Shown here: positions 47,928-60,365 of the stretch, one piece after another
How the letters are laid out: each line of letters starts with the position of its first letter
Numbering within the stretch: position 1 is the stretch's first letter
Assembly: GCA_020543525.1 (NCBI GenBank)
Contig: JAHYIO010000042.1
Location: 496,001 to 560,000 of the forward strand
Direction of reading: 5' to 3'
Length of the DNA stretch: 64,000 bases
Source: Coriolopsis trogii
Taxonomy: Eukaryota; Basidiomycota; Agaricomycetes; Polyporales; Polyporaceae
Position numbers and translations under genes: made by a program
Notes under the pieces: generated by a model
Databases searched by the model: none
Seen by the model: only the letters and a program-made list of their open reading frames with translations
What the model was told of the DNA's origin: nothing

Positions 47928-50653
47928 ATGTCTCGAAACGTCTCTCAAGCTCTTGGCTCTGACTCACCTTCTAAATGTCTTCGCTCCAAAGCAAACCCAG
48001 ATCACAAGCCAACTCGCGACGAGAACCAGAAAGAGCTACTGAAAGAAATGCACGGGAAGATCGCTGTCATCAGCCCCGAGTCGTTCATGGAGGCGTTTCT
48101 TCCGGAGGTCGGGGACATGCCTCCCTCTACCCCGAAGCTTGCGCTCGAGGAACTTGTCGTAGAGAAGGACATGTATATCGAGTTTGTGAGTTCTACGGTC
48201 GTGCCATACCTTTGTCTAACGCTCAACGACGTAACCAGCCGACGGCGCTGAACGCAGCCGACGCGTGCCCCGGTTTCTTCTTCGTTGCGACACCGCATCA
48301 AGGGGACAAGGCTGCTACCTCGCTCCTCGCTCCCGACCTGGGCATGTACCCCGCGGACCGCCGCCCCCCTGTACGCGAGAAGAAGGACAACAAAGGTTCA
48401 ACACGGACTGTCGCTGATCCCGACTGGTCCTCAATGGAGATCGTCATCGAGTGCAAGAGCCGTACCTCTTACGACCCCTTCTGCGACATCTCCCAGAATG
48501 GCGAGCCGGAAGCCATCCGTCGCAAGGCACATCTTGGCCAGCTGCTCTCATATGCGGAACTCGTCTTCAAGCACCAGCATCGTACACACCAATTCATGAT
48601 CATGTTCTTTGCGAAGTACGCGCGACTAGTTCGCGTCGACCGTTCAGGTGTCTTCGCTACGAAACGCTTCGGGTACGGGCAAGACCATGGACAGGCCATT
48701 CTCCAAGACTTCTTCTGGCGCTACTCGCAGATGAGCCCCGAAGCCCGCGGACACGATACGACAGTCGAGCGCGTTCTTCCCAACACGAAGCTTGCCAACG
48801 AGGTCGGCGCGAGGCTACAGAAGCTCAAGGAGTCAAATAGCGACTCTCATATCACTCGTTTCTTGGTCGAGACAATGGAGGGCAAGCCGTTGTGGAAGAT
48901 CAAGGTCTGTGACGAGTCAAATGGCGGTAAGGCCTGCTACTTTGTCGTCGGTGAGCCACACTTCACAGCTCCGGGGGTGAGGGGACGTGGCACACGTGGC
49001 TATGTTGCTCTGGCCGTGAACGACGATGAGACGGTCGGCGCGACTGGGTACATGAAGGACGCATGGCGTGTGCTGCACGACGGGATCATGAAGGAAGGCG
49101 ACACCCTGAAGGTATTGAATGAAGCGGGTGTTCTCTACATCCCGACGCTCGTATGCCACGGTGACGTTGCAGACCAGAAGACGCTTGCCTCAACAAAGTG
49201 GCAAGATCTCGTCAAAGGACGTCCTTCGCCCCTCAAAACCCATCAGCACTATCGCATGGTCGTTGAAGAGGTTGGCAAGCCACTATCGGAGTTCTCAGAT
49301 AGCGGTGAACTTGTTATGGCACTGCTGCACTGTCTAATTGGTGCGTAGCGTCGAATTCCTGTTGTTCTTTCGTTTACTCACGCATCTATCGCCAGCACAC
49401 GAGGAGGCGTTCAAAGCCGGCTACATACATCGCGACATCAGCGCGGGCAACATCCTTCTCTACTTGAACGCACAAAACATTTGGTGTGGCATGCTCACTG
49501 ACTGGGAGCTATCAAAGAACAACAAGGCCGAATTGGTTCCCAGGCAACCAGAACGCACCGTGAGCCATCGAAGTCTCCTGATTCTGAGTAGTGTCATAAT
49601 TCTGACGCTTCGCTGTCGCTCCAGGGCACCTGGGCATTTCTATCCGCCAACATCTTGAACGATCCCGGGAGAGTCGTTGTCATTCCCGACGAATTGGAGT
49701 CTGTGTTCCATGTCCTCATCTACTACGCTGTTCGTTTCCTCCGACACAACCTCGACAAGCAGTCTATAGGCAGGTTCCTGCATGACTACTTCTATGGATC
49801 AACCCCCAGCCAGTCCGGAGATCGCTGCGGTCGTTATAAGCTAGAAGTCATGCGCAGTGGGGAGATATCCCTCTGGCTATATAATGAAGGCTGCGCCAAC
49901 GACCCTCTTCGCGAGACTCTACGGTTTTCCTGCCCTCCCGTGGACAAAGCTGAGGACCTGGATATTTCTTCCCCAGAAACCGAGGCTTCCGACTCAACAT
50001 CCTCTGCAGATCGCGATGGTCTGGAGCGCGCTCCTCCCAGGTGTCCCGTAACTCCCCCTCCCCCTTCTCCCAACTTCGACCATCCCCTCAACGCTCTGAT
50101 CGAAACACTCCTATCCTGGTTCAGAGCCCACTACGCCGTTATTCACAATGCTGAGCAACTGCCCTCGAAGCTGAAGTACTCTGGTGCGAAGAAGAAAACG
50201 GTGCTCGATTCCAGTCTGGAATCTCGGCTCAAGGCGTTCGGTGATGCTCTTCCCCGGGTCTCTCCGGTCAAAAAACAGTTGGATGAGAAGGAGAGGAGCA
50301 GGTTGGCGTCGATGATCACTAGTCACCGGGAGATGCAGAAGGTGTTCCTCTCGTACCTCCAACAAGAGCTTCCTGCGGGGGACAAGATAACAGATCAGAA
50401 GCCCGAGGGCTCTCGTCTTCCTCGTCCCGACGCGTCCGAGGATCCTTCTGTGGAGGTCAACAGCGCTCACGAAGGTGCCTCGCTCGACCAGCAAACGAAC
50501 CACTCGGACGACGAGGATTACGATAGTGACACAGCTGCAGTTCCCCCTCCTGCGCGCGCTGGGTCACCTTACATGTCGTCACGAGCCAGTGCGAAGCGGA
50601 AGCTTACCGACTTCGTCGATCCCGACACGCCCACAAAGCGAAGCAAGTGTTAG
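47928..50653 (+). CDS. FunK1-type fungal protein kinase D
   Basis: Four exons: 47928-48185, 48239-49340, 49396-49559 and 49625-50653, giving 850 residues with no defects. The N-terminal half carries APDLGMYP (D119), EIVIECKS (E157, K159) and GQLLSYAEL (Q187, Y191). ARLVRVDRSGVFATKRF follows. The kinase half has [23 protein letters not shown] (H465-R466-D467, N472) and TDWELSK. The tail ends SSRASAKRKLTDFVDPDTPTKRSKC, a probable nuclear signal. It is the only FunK1 gene here without a mirror partner. It sits in tandem with B', separated by 740 bp, and has a full upstream module and TATA box, so it is probably expressed. Confidence 0.88.
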
Positions 50654-51109
50654 CGGACGCCAGCCCCAGTCGCATTGCGCGCAAGCCCCGTCCCTGACCC
50701 CAGACGTTGCTTCCAGTCTCGCTTTTCTCCCATCATCTGGTTATGTCATGCCCTCCGTTTCGTTGGTCTGCGAGGCTGCCAGTGAGCGTTCAGCCCGAGA
50801 ATGTCAGTCAGCCACGTCTCGTTTTCCTTTGATACTGTATCGTCTACGACAGGTTCGTATACATAGGCCAGGTCCAGCCCAGCCCCTCTCCTCCCCGATG
50901 CGTTGGCCATCGGCCACGTGACCACGCCCCTTCCGTAGCGCTGTCATGTTCAGCTCCGTCGTCTCGTCACTCGTTTTGCACTGTGGCCCGCTATCTCTCG
51001 TTCCTCCTGTGTACCGCGCTTTTCGTATATAGGTTGTTCAGTAGCTACCGTGATATGCACGTTTTGATGTTCCTCCACACCCCGTGTACGACTACGATTT
51101 CGAATATGA

Positions 51110-51235
51110 CGTGACTTGCAACCCTTCGACCTTCCGCATCCAGCCCACAATCGGGTTTCTTTGTGTCAGCGTTTAACATCTGTAACCAAATCTCCCACCG
51201 CCCTATAAGAACACGCGTTTTAGGTATGTTCGTTT
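51110..51235 (+). promoter_or_regulatory. Shared FunK1 upstream module (B' copy)
   Basis: CTTCCGCATCCAGCCCACAAT (51131-51151), TTTGTGTCAGCGTTTAACATC, TAACCAAATCTCCC and CCTATAAGAACACGCG occur in the same order and spacing as upstream of B. The module is intact although the start codon of B' is not. Confidence 0.6.
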
Positions 51236-51335
51236 TCCAGTTCTGCCCCTACCAGAGCTTCCTCTCTCCCCGCCCACCACCTGCAGATCACTCTCAGTGC
51301 ATTTTCGCCTAACCTACTTTGCTAATCACACATTT

Positions 51336-54150
51336 GTGGCTCTGCTAGCCTCCCGTTGCCTCACAATTTGTTTGGTCTGACTCTCCTTCCAGGTGTCTTC
51401 GCAGACCCCGACGTCAAACCAGACTACCAGGAGACTACCAGGAGATCGACGGGAGCTGTACAACGAGATGCACGGAAAGATCGCTACCATCACCTACAAC
51501 TCATTTATGGACACGTTCGTCCCGGCAGATCCGGATGCTCCTATGGCATCGAGACCCTTGAGTATGAGGAAGTCTACAACAGAGACGGATATGTACGTTG
51601 ACATTGTGAGTGATATCGACGTCTACTACCACTTCAGTTACACTGAGAAATATCTAGCTTGCGACACTGAACGAAGGTGCATGCCCTGGTTACACTTTCG
51701 TCGCAATACCTCATCAAGGCGACCGGTCTTTGGATTCGCTCCTCGCTCCCGACTTGGGAATGTATCCCAAAGCTCGACGCCCACGCCTTCGGAACAAGAC
51801 CCACGAAGACGGGAGCCAGTCGAAGGTCGCTGATCCCCATTGGTCATCAGTGGAGATCGTCATCGAGTGCAAGAGCCGTACCTGCCTCGATCCGTTCGAC
51901 GACGATAAACCAGATGGGGAGCCGACAGTGAAAGACCGCAAGAAAAACCTCGGACAGCTGCTCTCCTATGCAGAACTCGTCTTCAGGCACCAGCACCGTA
52001 CGCATCAGTTCATGGTCATCTTTTTCGGCTCCTACGCACGCATCGTTCGAATCGACCGCTCCGGTGTCTTCGCTACCAAGCGTATCGACTACGCACAAGG
52101 CGAGAAGAAACTCGAGGGGCAGTCCATGCTCCAGGACTTCTTCTGGCGGTACTCCAGGATGAGCAGGGCCGACCGTGGTTACGACACCTCCGTTGAGCGT
52201 ATCGACCTCCGCACCAGGCTTGCCAATAATATCCGCGAGAAACTCGAGAAGCTGAAGACTGAAGCCCCTGAGTCCAACAGTCGCAACGCTCATGTCAATA
52301 AGCTCTTGCTAGAATCTTTGGAGGACAAGGTGTGGTGGAAGGTCAAGGTATACAACGAGTTAGAGGGTGGCAAGGCCTGCGAATACGTCGTCGGAGATCC
52401 GAACTTCGCGGCTCCTGGAGTAAGGGGACGCGGGACTCGCGGTTACGTCGCTATAGCCATCAAGGACGACGGTAAGCTCGGAGACACCCAATACCTCAAG
52501 GATGCCTGGCGCGTATTGCACATCGGCATCATGAAGGAGGGAGAAACGCTGAAGGCCTTGAACGATGCGCACGTTCGCTACGTTCCGACCTTGGTGTGCC
52601 ATGGTGACCTCCCCGGGCAACAAACGCTCTCGGCATTGAAGTGGCAAGACCTCGTCAAAGGTCGTCCGTCGCCTCTCAAGTCGCACCGGCATTACCGCAT
52701 GGTTGTTGTCGAAGTTGGCAAGCGATTGTCAGAGTTCCGCGGTAGCGGTCAGCTCGTCTTGGCTTTGTTACACACTGTATGGGGTGCGTGGTCTCACTTG
52801 TCCGTTCGTCTCCAATGCTGATGCATTCTCTGTAGCCCACGAAAGCGCCTTCAAGGCGGGGTTCATACATCGCGATATCAGTTCAGGGAACATTCTCCTG
52901 TACGAGAGGGAATATAACGGTAAGAACGTTTGGGGTGGCCTGCTTACCGACTGGGAGCTGTCCAAACGCACAGACAACGAGCTTGTGCCCAGACAGCCGG
53001 AACGTACGGTGAGTCCGAGTGTACGCTATTCCCATATCGCTACCACGAAATTCAACAATATTCTCTCCAGGGCACATGGGCCTTTCTCTCTGCTCACATT
53101 CAAGATAAGCCGAGGAGGGTCGTTGTCATTGCCGATGAATTGGAATCCGTCTTCCATGTCCTCATCTACTATGCCGTTCGCTTCCTTCCCCATAATCTCA
53201 ACAGCGACTCTGTCGGAACCTTCATCCGAGACTACTTCCAAGCGGCCACCCAACACGACGAGGGAGACCGCTGTGGTCGCACCAAGCACGACGCCATGGT
53301 GTCCGGGTTCATCAACCTCAAACCGTACAATGGTTACCAAGATCCCGATCTGGCCAGACTGAAGTTTATCTGGCCTGCTGGTCATCGAGACACACCCTCT
53401 CCCCCAAGGTATCACCATCCCCTCAACTCCCTCCTCAATGAACTTCTCTCTTGGTTCAAGGCCCACTATGCTGCCGATTCCATAGACACCGGACGTGCAA
53501 CCTCCCCTACTCCGAGCGATCCCGACTTGACAGAGCTTACGGTACTTGACTTTGTTCTTGATTCAGCAAAGTTTTCAGGCGATGCTAGCCTCGGTACTTC
53601 AGCTCAGTCACCCGGAACGCTTGACGATACGAAGAGATTGCAATTGGCTGAGAAGCTGGTAGATCACTCGGGAATCGCAGATGCGTTCATGAAGTACCTT
53701 GCGACGCGTCTTCCCTTGGCGGCGCTGGAGAAGACGACGGACCAGAATACGAATGCCCGTAATGTTCAACGTCTGGACACGTCCGATGACGATGAGGAAG
53801 ACGAAGAGGAGGCAGAAGATGAGGAGGAAGATGAGGAGGCGGAAGACGGGGAGGAAGACAAGGCGGAGGAGCAAGACAAAGAGGAGGAATATGAGGACGC
53901 GGAGGAGGGCGAGGCCGAAGACGAAGAGGACCGTGAGGAAGACGGTGAGCCTGAGGGTAGGGTGGTAGACGAAGGTTTCGAAGCACCGGAACGCGAACCG
54001 GTACCTAGGGCGCGTGCGGAGTCACCTCACATGTCGCCACGAGCTAGTGCGAAGCGAAAGCTGGCCGACTCCCCTGAGCCCACGGCTTCATCGTCCAAGC
54101 GTACCAGGTATGAGGCCATGGACTATACCCGTTCCGTGAGCTCCGGATAA
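51336..54150 (+). pseudogene. FunK1-type kinase B', start codon lost
   Basis: Mirror copy of B. Where B has CTGCTATGTCTCGCG, this copy reads CTGCTAGCCTCCCG, so the ATG is gone. An 8-bp loss near 51400 and a 10-bp gain near 51430 further scramble the first 25 codons. The earliest in-frame ATG is at 51468 (start of MHGKIATITY), giving exons 51468-51605, 51658-52783, 52836-53008 and 53071-54150, or 838 residues. All motifs remain: PDLGMYP, VEIVIECKS, GQLLSYAEL, HRDISSGNILL and TDWELSK. The Glu/Asp tract is longer than in B. The stop codon of B is changed to GAG, adding 14 residues (up to SVSSG). It may still make an N-truncated protein. Confidence 0.7.
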
Positions 54151-54815
54151 TCCCCACTCGTTTCTCTCTGGTACATACCACCTGTATACAACTCATATGC
54201 ACCTCCTAGCTTACCTAGCGTTCACTCCTCATCCAGTCTGTTGCTGCGATGTTACACATATAATCATTCTGGTCTGTATTCATGAGTATGGGTGGATTTG
54301 AGGTGGATGAGAGCTGTCGTACATTCGGCCCTCCCTGACGTTGCCACTCACCGCTGACAAGTCCTACCGCTGGGACTGACAATGCGAGGTGGAAGGGCGA
54401 GTCCGGCAAACGTGAACGAGGGCGCAAGAGGAGAGGAGATAGAAAGAGAGAGGAACGGGAGACACGAGACGCGAGACGCGAGACGCGAGGCGAAACCGAG
54501 CGATGAGTATCGATAGTCGCAGGTCGCAGGTCGAAGTCGAAGTCGCACACGGAACGGAGAAACTAGAACGCGGTGATCAGTGTAACGTTCAGTGACTGTC
54601 CACAACTGTAAACATCTTCCCGTGGACGAAAAAAGTGAGCCGACTTACACATATGCTCACTGAAGCAATACAATGGCGAGAGCGTGTTGTAAGATCAGGT
54701 CGCTGATCTGAGCATAATGAGTCAGTCCTTGCTCTTCGGTCTGAGAGGCATCGCGTTATCCCCACCTTTACGTTCATGAACTAGCACGTACCCTGGCGTC
54801 GGCCCATCGCTTGAT

Positions 54816-55073
54816 TCATGGAGGGAGGATAGTAGTCGAGGTCGAACCAAGCATGCTTGACAACGTAGAGTATGCGTCTCGATAGTCTGCACGGTATCTA
54901 TCAATGATCTTCATCGCGTGTGCAACCCACCAAGCTCTCCTGACATCAGCAAAGCGCAGGATCCTATACACTAGCACGCAGCAGGTATTCCAGGCGTCCG
55001 CGCGCTGAAAGTGATTCATGAAGCATTCTATAGCGGACTCGTAAACGCATCTTCTAGACGGGAACACTCGCAT
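54816..55073 (-). other. Small conserved open frame, mirror of 11981-12215
   Basis: Encodes MRVFPSRRCVYESAIECFMN followed by the same HFQRADAWNTCC...STTILPP frame as in the left arm. It could be one exon of an unrecognised gene. No further motif. Confidence 0.3.
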
Positions 55074-55405
55074 TTCCGAAACGCACGAGAAAATACATAG
55101 TACAATACGCTCACCTGACTCGGGGGACCAGTTCCGCTAGTGGTGACGCTAGGCTGCCCCAGGCGTGTGTAACGCTTATGCAGACCGGACGAAGGTAAAA
55201 AGTGTAAAACCCTTTCTTCCTCGCATCAGCTACGATCACGCACGCAGGAATTCAGTACACACCCGTTCGCGCTCTTCGTTGCCTCCCTGATTTCTGCGGC
55301 AACGTTTGCCTTTCTTGCCATCCTTGGCATCCCCCTTGGATTCGTCTTGCCCCGGACGGAGTCTGTTCAAGTGGAGGTGTCTTGTGTACACGCACCATGT
55401 CCGCA

Positions 55406-55918
55406 TCATGTATTCATTCGGATGGAGAGAAGATGAAGCGTTCGAGGAGGCAGCGGGTGATGCGATATCTTATATTGAGGGTGTTCTGGGTGAAGAATGC
55501 TCGTGTAGGAACTACTCACATCCGGGGTCCCAGGGAGATCACTCGAGAATACGAGCACACACCTTGTCCGCACGCCAATCCCACCTAGAGTGTCTCTGAC
55601 TTCTCTGGCCGTCAATCTGCGAGTTGCCGCTGCGATAAGAGGCACGGCTAAGGGCTCCATCCGAGGGCTACACGATGGGCCTCGTCGCGCGTCCGGCATC
55701 GAAGGGCTATCGGGTGTGGTGGGTGCCAGATTTGCTGGTGGCTGCACATCAAGCCTACTTACGGACATGAAGAGTGTGTTCTGAAAGATCAAGACCCCAT
55801 CCTGAGATATTTGTCGACCAGAGGTCGACTGCGATTTGCAGCACATACCAGTGTATCCGGAGAATGTCGAAGTGTCGATACCGGACTCGAGGCGCGCTGG
55901 ACGAGTCGTTGCGCTCAC
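55406..55918 (-). other. Open frame of 170 codons, intact counterpart of 11153-11583
   Basis: The frame starts without ATG (GTG at 55918; first ATG at about 55844) and contains GIDTSTFSGYTGMCCKSQ and TRRLTAREVRDTLGGIGVRT. The left counterpart has a one-base loss that breaks it. No family recognised; chance openness is possible. Confidence 0.3.
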
Positions 55919-56149
55919 GTCAATTCTGAGAGAGTCGTTCGGGTGATGGAGGAGTTTAGAGTGTCAACGCTATCACAAGCTTGAGAAGAGGCTGAGGTCG
56001 TAGTCGTCGTTCAGGAGAGAATTGCATCAAGCGCCGTTCTACTCACTCTTTCTTCCTCCCTCCCTGCACCGGCTTCCATATGGAGTCCTACTACGGTTCA
56101 TGTTTGCTGTCTCCTGCTATCGAACATGTGCGCCTGCGAAGTCCATATC

Positions 56150-57210
56150 CAAGATATTTGGTCGGCTCGACAAGCATAGCTGCTGGAGTCGAGTACGCAA
56201 GCTATGGACGAATGCGCAGCAGAATCCCTGCGCTGGCGGAGCGTGGACTGTAAGATCTTCCAGATCCTGCCTCTTCTCTATCCTAAGCGTACTAACGTAG
56301 GTTTCGGCCTCCTCTCGAAGATCTCGCGCAAGCGCTGTGCATGGGTCGGGAAGAACGTGCGCGCTGAGGCTCGCTCTCTCGTCGTTCGCCGCGGGTGAGC
56401 TTGTCCCGTACGGTGTCCTGATTGTAATGACGTCCAAGACACCGTCGAGAAGCTGTTCCAGGAGACTGCCATCAACCGTCATGAGCGGTGCACAGTATTA
56501 TGCGATGTTTTTGTGACTCAGGGTCCCACAATACGGCTCTCTATCCCCTGACTGTATGTTCCTCTTTCCGCTCATGTCGCGTTCGTTGCTTATCCTGATT
56601 CTACTCAACGTGTGCTTTTAGATGAGTGTTAGTTGTACCCGTAAACCCACACCCGAAGACGCACCGCAGCTTTGCTGACGATGTCTCGCATGAGAAACAG
56701 CTACTCACCCGCCGAACCTTTCCATCGGCCTGGAGCATGAGTCGAAGGTCTGTCTGATCGTGTCTTCCTCATTGCTGCCCTCCACCCAGGACTCAGTGAC
56801 GCATTCGAGGACGAATTCACAATGCTCGAGGACACGTCTTCCTTGATCGGAGGGTCTAAATGTGTCTTGTTTGTTGCTGACCTTCGTCGTGGATGTATTC
56901 AAGGACGCGGCCAGAATGGATGGAGGACTCGGTCTTGGGTCCTGGATACACGCTCGGCGTACCGTGCAATGGTGACGTTAGTACGCCTCGCAGTTAGTCC
57001 CGCCTGATGACCCAGATCCTGTGATTCGCGTCATTCTCAACAACAACCCCGCTCGCAGTAAACTCCTAGAGGAGGTTCGTACTCTCAACATAGGGTTGGG
57101 CATTCCAGTCTGACTGACGACGATTCAGACAACTTGGACGTGACGGAATAATGTGGGGAAGATGAGTATTGTCTCTCGGGTTTGTTGATGCACACTGAGC
57201 GGGTGTGACC
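56150..57210 (+). pseudogene. Decayed MIF4G-MA3 (eIF4G-like) pseudogene, right arm
   Basis: Mirror of the left-arm pseudogene. AESLRWRSVD begins near 56218. ACACCGTCGAGAAGCTGTTC and GAGACTGCC near 56440-56470 match the gene E segment for EKLFQETA. After 56510 the homology skips the E exon end and resumes with the MA3-like part near 56740 (GLSDAFEDEFTMLEDT). Frameshifts break every domain. Confidence 0.7.
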
Positions 57211-57750
57211 AAGCTTGGCCCTCGCCGTCGTCATAGTAAGTGTGAGATTGAGTCAAGACTCAACAAGATTGTAGCTCCCAGATTCTGACGTGGCGCTGCC
57301 TTTCTTTGCTCGTAGCGCGATTTAGATTCCTTGCCAACAGAACGGGGTAGCGTTGACGCATAGACCATTCGATAGTCATACTCTCTATATCATCGGGCTT
57401 CCCCAGCATGGCTGCCAGTGGTTCGCTTGGCAGTCGCCTTAGCCCGCCTACTACGACTCACAAAGCTCAGGCTGCCTCAGGATGGATCTGGTGAGTTGCA
57501 TCTCAGTTTCAAGCCGCATGCAGACCATGTACGCCGCATGATACAGTAAGACTTTTATGCGCACAAGGATGAGAGTCGCGCCCAGCCAGGCGAGTGGAGG
57601 ACGCTCGTCTGGATTACATAAGATAGCGCTCGTGCGCAACGCGACCAATGTTTTGTCTTACGCCACTGCGACCATTCACCACCTGCACGCGTCGAATTAC
57701 TCCCTATCTCACGGAAAACCTACTCCGGATTGCAAGATAGCACTGAAGCC

Positions 57751-59311
57751 ATGGATAGTCATGACCTCAAGCATCTAACAAGGGCGAAACTGCAGAGATT
57801 GGCAAAGGTGCATAGTGTGGCTTTTCATCAGCCTGCGATTGCCTGGAGCGACCGCGATATCGCGTTTTGACTAATGACTCACACACGCTGCCTCCAACCT
57901 TTCAGACATTGGGTGTCAAAGCTAATCAGAAGACCGTTGATATCATTCGGGACATCACGCTCCTCAGGCAATCCCGGTCAAATGAACGGTGAGATTCACG
58001 ATTGCAACCCAACGTTGCCAGTCAAAAACCACTGATCATATTGTGGATTGTAGTAGCAACGATATCAGTACAGATTCGGAACAAGAGCTCGAACACGAAC
58101 AAGTACCATCTCGTGCGGTTTCTGAGCCGCTCGAGGAAGCCATTCCAAGACCGAGAACGCCACTCGCCTCTCGGGTGTCTCCGTCGAGGCCATTCTCAAC
58201 GCTTGTTCAGTTGAGGCCGGATCAAGGTTAGTTCCCGAATATGCATCAGCTCACGTGGATCTGATACATATTCACATTAGCACAAACGTCCCCTCAGAGC
58301 CGTGCTGGCTCACCTTCACTGGAACGTTCACCAGCGCGAGCAGAACCACCTTCAACGCAAGGTATGAGCCGCTTCTTTTTGTACGGCCTTCACAACATGC
58401 TCAATGACTTCTATTCAGGACGCGGTCGTCTGCAACCTGCCGTATGGTCTCCGATAGTCGTTGGCGAGCGTGAAGGTAAGGCGTTGAACCCGATCTAGTC
58501 AGCCCCACAATCTTAACTTGTCTTTAGGAGAGCCTGCATATCATCAAAACGCCTCAACGTCCCGTCTCTCTGCGAGGGCTACTCCGCCATTTTATGAGGA
58601 CTTGCTGAGAGACGCTTCTCAGCTCCGCCATGTCAACACCCGACAGTCACCGGCATACTCGGGTGCGGATCCGGAGTCTATTCTACGACCCGGGAATGTC
58701 CCCGGAATGTACTCCAGCCCTTCTGGGCAGCCTGCGACGCCTCGAAAGCGCACACCACCTTCTCGAACGTCCTCCCCGCGCCCTGACTTCGTGAAGAAGA
58801 TAGCTCGTCCGAGCGTACGCGAGCTTGAGGACATTCTCTTCGATGTTGAAGACAAAGTGAACCTCTCCGCTCAGGCCCAGCTGGAGATCCAGAGTCTTGT
58901 CAAGATTCTGGGGGTGATCCGCAACAAGGAACAGTGGATGAAGGCAAAGATGAGCGAGGTCCAACGAACGCGGCTTGCTCTTGAGCACTTCTGGATGATG
59001 AAGGCCAAAGTTCCGCCTGCCCTTCAAGAGGAACCCCCGGCCTCTGTTAGGAAGCATGTTTACGCCAATCTGCCGGAGAGGGTGGAGTTTGCTGGACAGA
59101 CGGCCTTGACACCACCGAACGGGAGTACGATGACGAACGAGTGCGTGCCTTCTTGATCTCTTGCTGAAACTGCGCACCGGCAGAAGCTGAGCTGTCTGTC
59201 TTTGTTAGCGGACGTCTCTCTGCGCAACGCTCAAGGAAGCGGCAACTCGACGACGTGCACGATCCGAGCACTGGCACAAGACATTCCCCACAGAAGCGGC
59301 TTCGACGCTAG
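57751..59311 (+). CDS. SAP-like coiled-coil protein F'
   Basis: Mirror copy of F with the same seven exon lengths: 57751-57807, 57906-57988, 58054-58226, 58281-58361, 58419-58475, 58528-59124 and 59184-59311, for 391 residues. The SAP-like N-terminus and the coiled coil are preserved, and differences from F are few (for example KAKMSE for KSKMSE and an RKRTPPSR for RKGTPPPR change). All splice sites are kept. Two intact, nearly identical copies contrast with the decay of neighbouring genes and suggest selection, recent copying, or gene conversion between arms. Confidence 0.7.
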
Positions 59312-59899
59312 CTCTGCCGTGATGCTCATAATTCTGGTTGGTTATGTGTGCAGTTGCGTGTTATTCTACGTTCTCCCGCGTTTGTGTGATTGGTGTAGCC
59401 ATAAGTGCATGCTTTGTATCTTACACGTTCTTCGATTGCTTCCGCTGCTCCTCCCAGTCATACGACTTGATCCGATCCTGGTTATAGGTATCTCGATGGG
59501 ACGCCGTGGGCTATCATTGACTAGACAAGCCCACTTCCAGACTTCTTGAACCAATCCCGACTCGAAACGTAACTATTCCTGTCAGACGAGAGTCGTGGCG
59601 ATACTGGTAGCACCCTCACCAGACGACTCTTCGTCCGCGAGTCCCTCCACCATTCCAAGCCCGACAGCGAAGAATAGTGCTCAGAGAACTCTATATCAAG
59701 GTCACAATGACATGCTAATACTTTGGGAGAATACTGGTAGGGAGTCTCGGAGAGAAAGCCCTTCAACGAATCGTAACCTTTGCACAGCCACATGCCTGCA
59801 GCAGCAGCGGTGTAACTCCCACTTCGCCCCCGCTAGGAATTCGTACACATCATTGTAGCCACTGTATTTGCTCTTAGTCTTCTCATGTAATTCGATGTG

Positions 59900-60165
59900 T
59901 TGGTGTCATGTGAAGACGGGGGAGAGGCAAAGGCGTTGGTTACGAGGACACGGTCCGCCGGGCCGGTTAAACAAACTAGGATCTGCGTGGTCGAGCGCTA
60001 GCCATCTCTTGTGCTTGGGCCACCACCACCGCTTGTCCAGTAACTGAGTCATCTGCTTCCGCATCCAGCCCACAATAGTCCGCCTTTGTGTTGGCGTCTA
60101 TAATCTTTAACCAAAGCTCCCAACCAGAAAATGAGATCCTGCGCCTTATGTATGTTCATCTTCGA
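59900..60165 (+). promoter_or_regulatory. Shared FunK1 upstream module (A' copy)
   Basis: CTTCCGCATCCAGCCCACAAT (60057-60077), TTGGCGTCTATAATCT, TTAACCAAAGCTCCC and a distal GGTTACGAGGACACGG block mirror the kinase A upstream region almost base for base. Confidence 0.6.
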
Positions 60166-60365
60166 TCATAACCATCTACACCACTCTTCGCTCTGATGAC
60201 CACTTCCTCTACTCTTTCCTAATTTGTTCTCATCCCCGCTGTCAGCTTTTTTACTCCAATCCCGCGGTTACTAGCACTCCGAGAAAGCCTCCTCAACGCA
60301 CACTTCACTCAACCTGTGCCCTTACTCTCTGAGAGCCTGAGGCTCGTGGAGAACTACGCGACACA

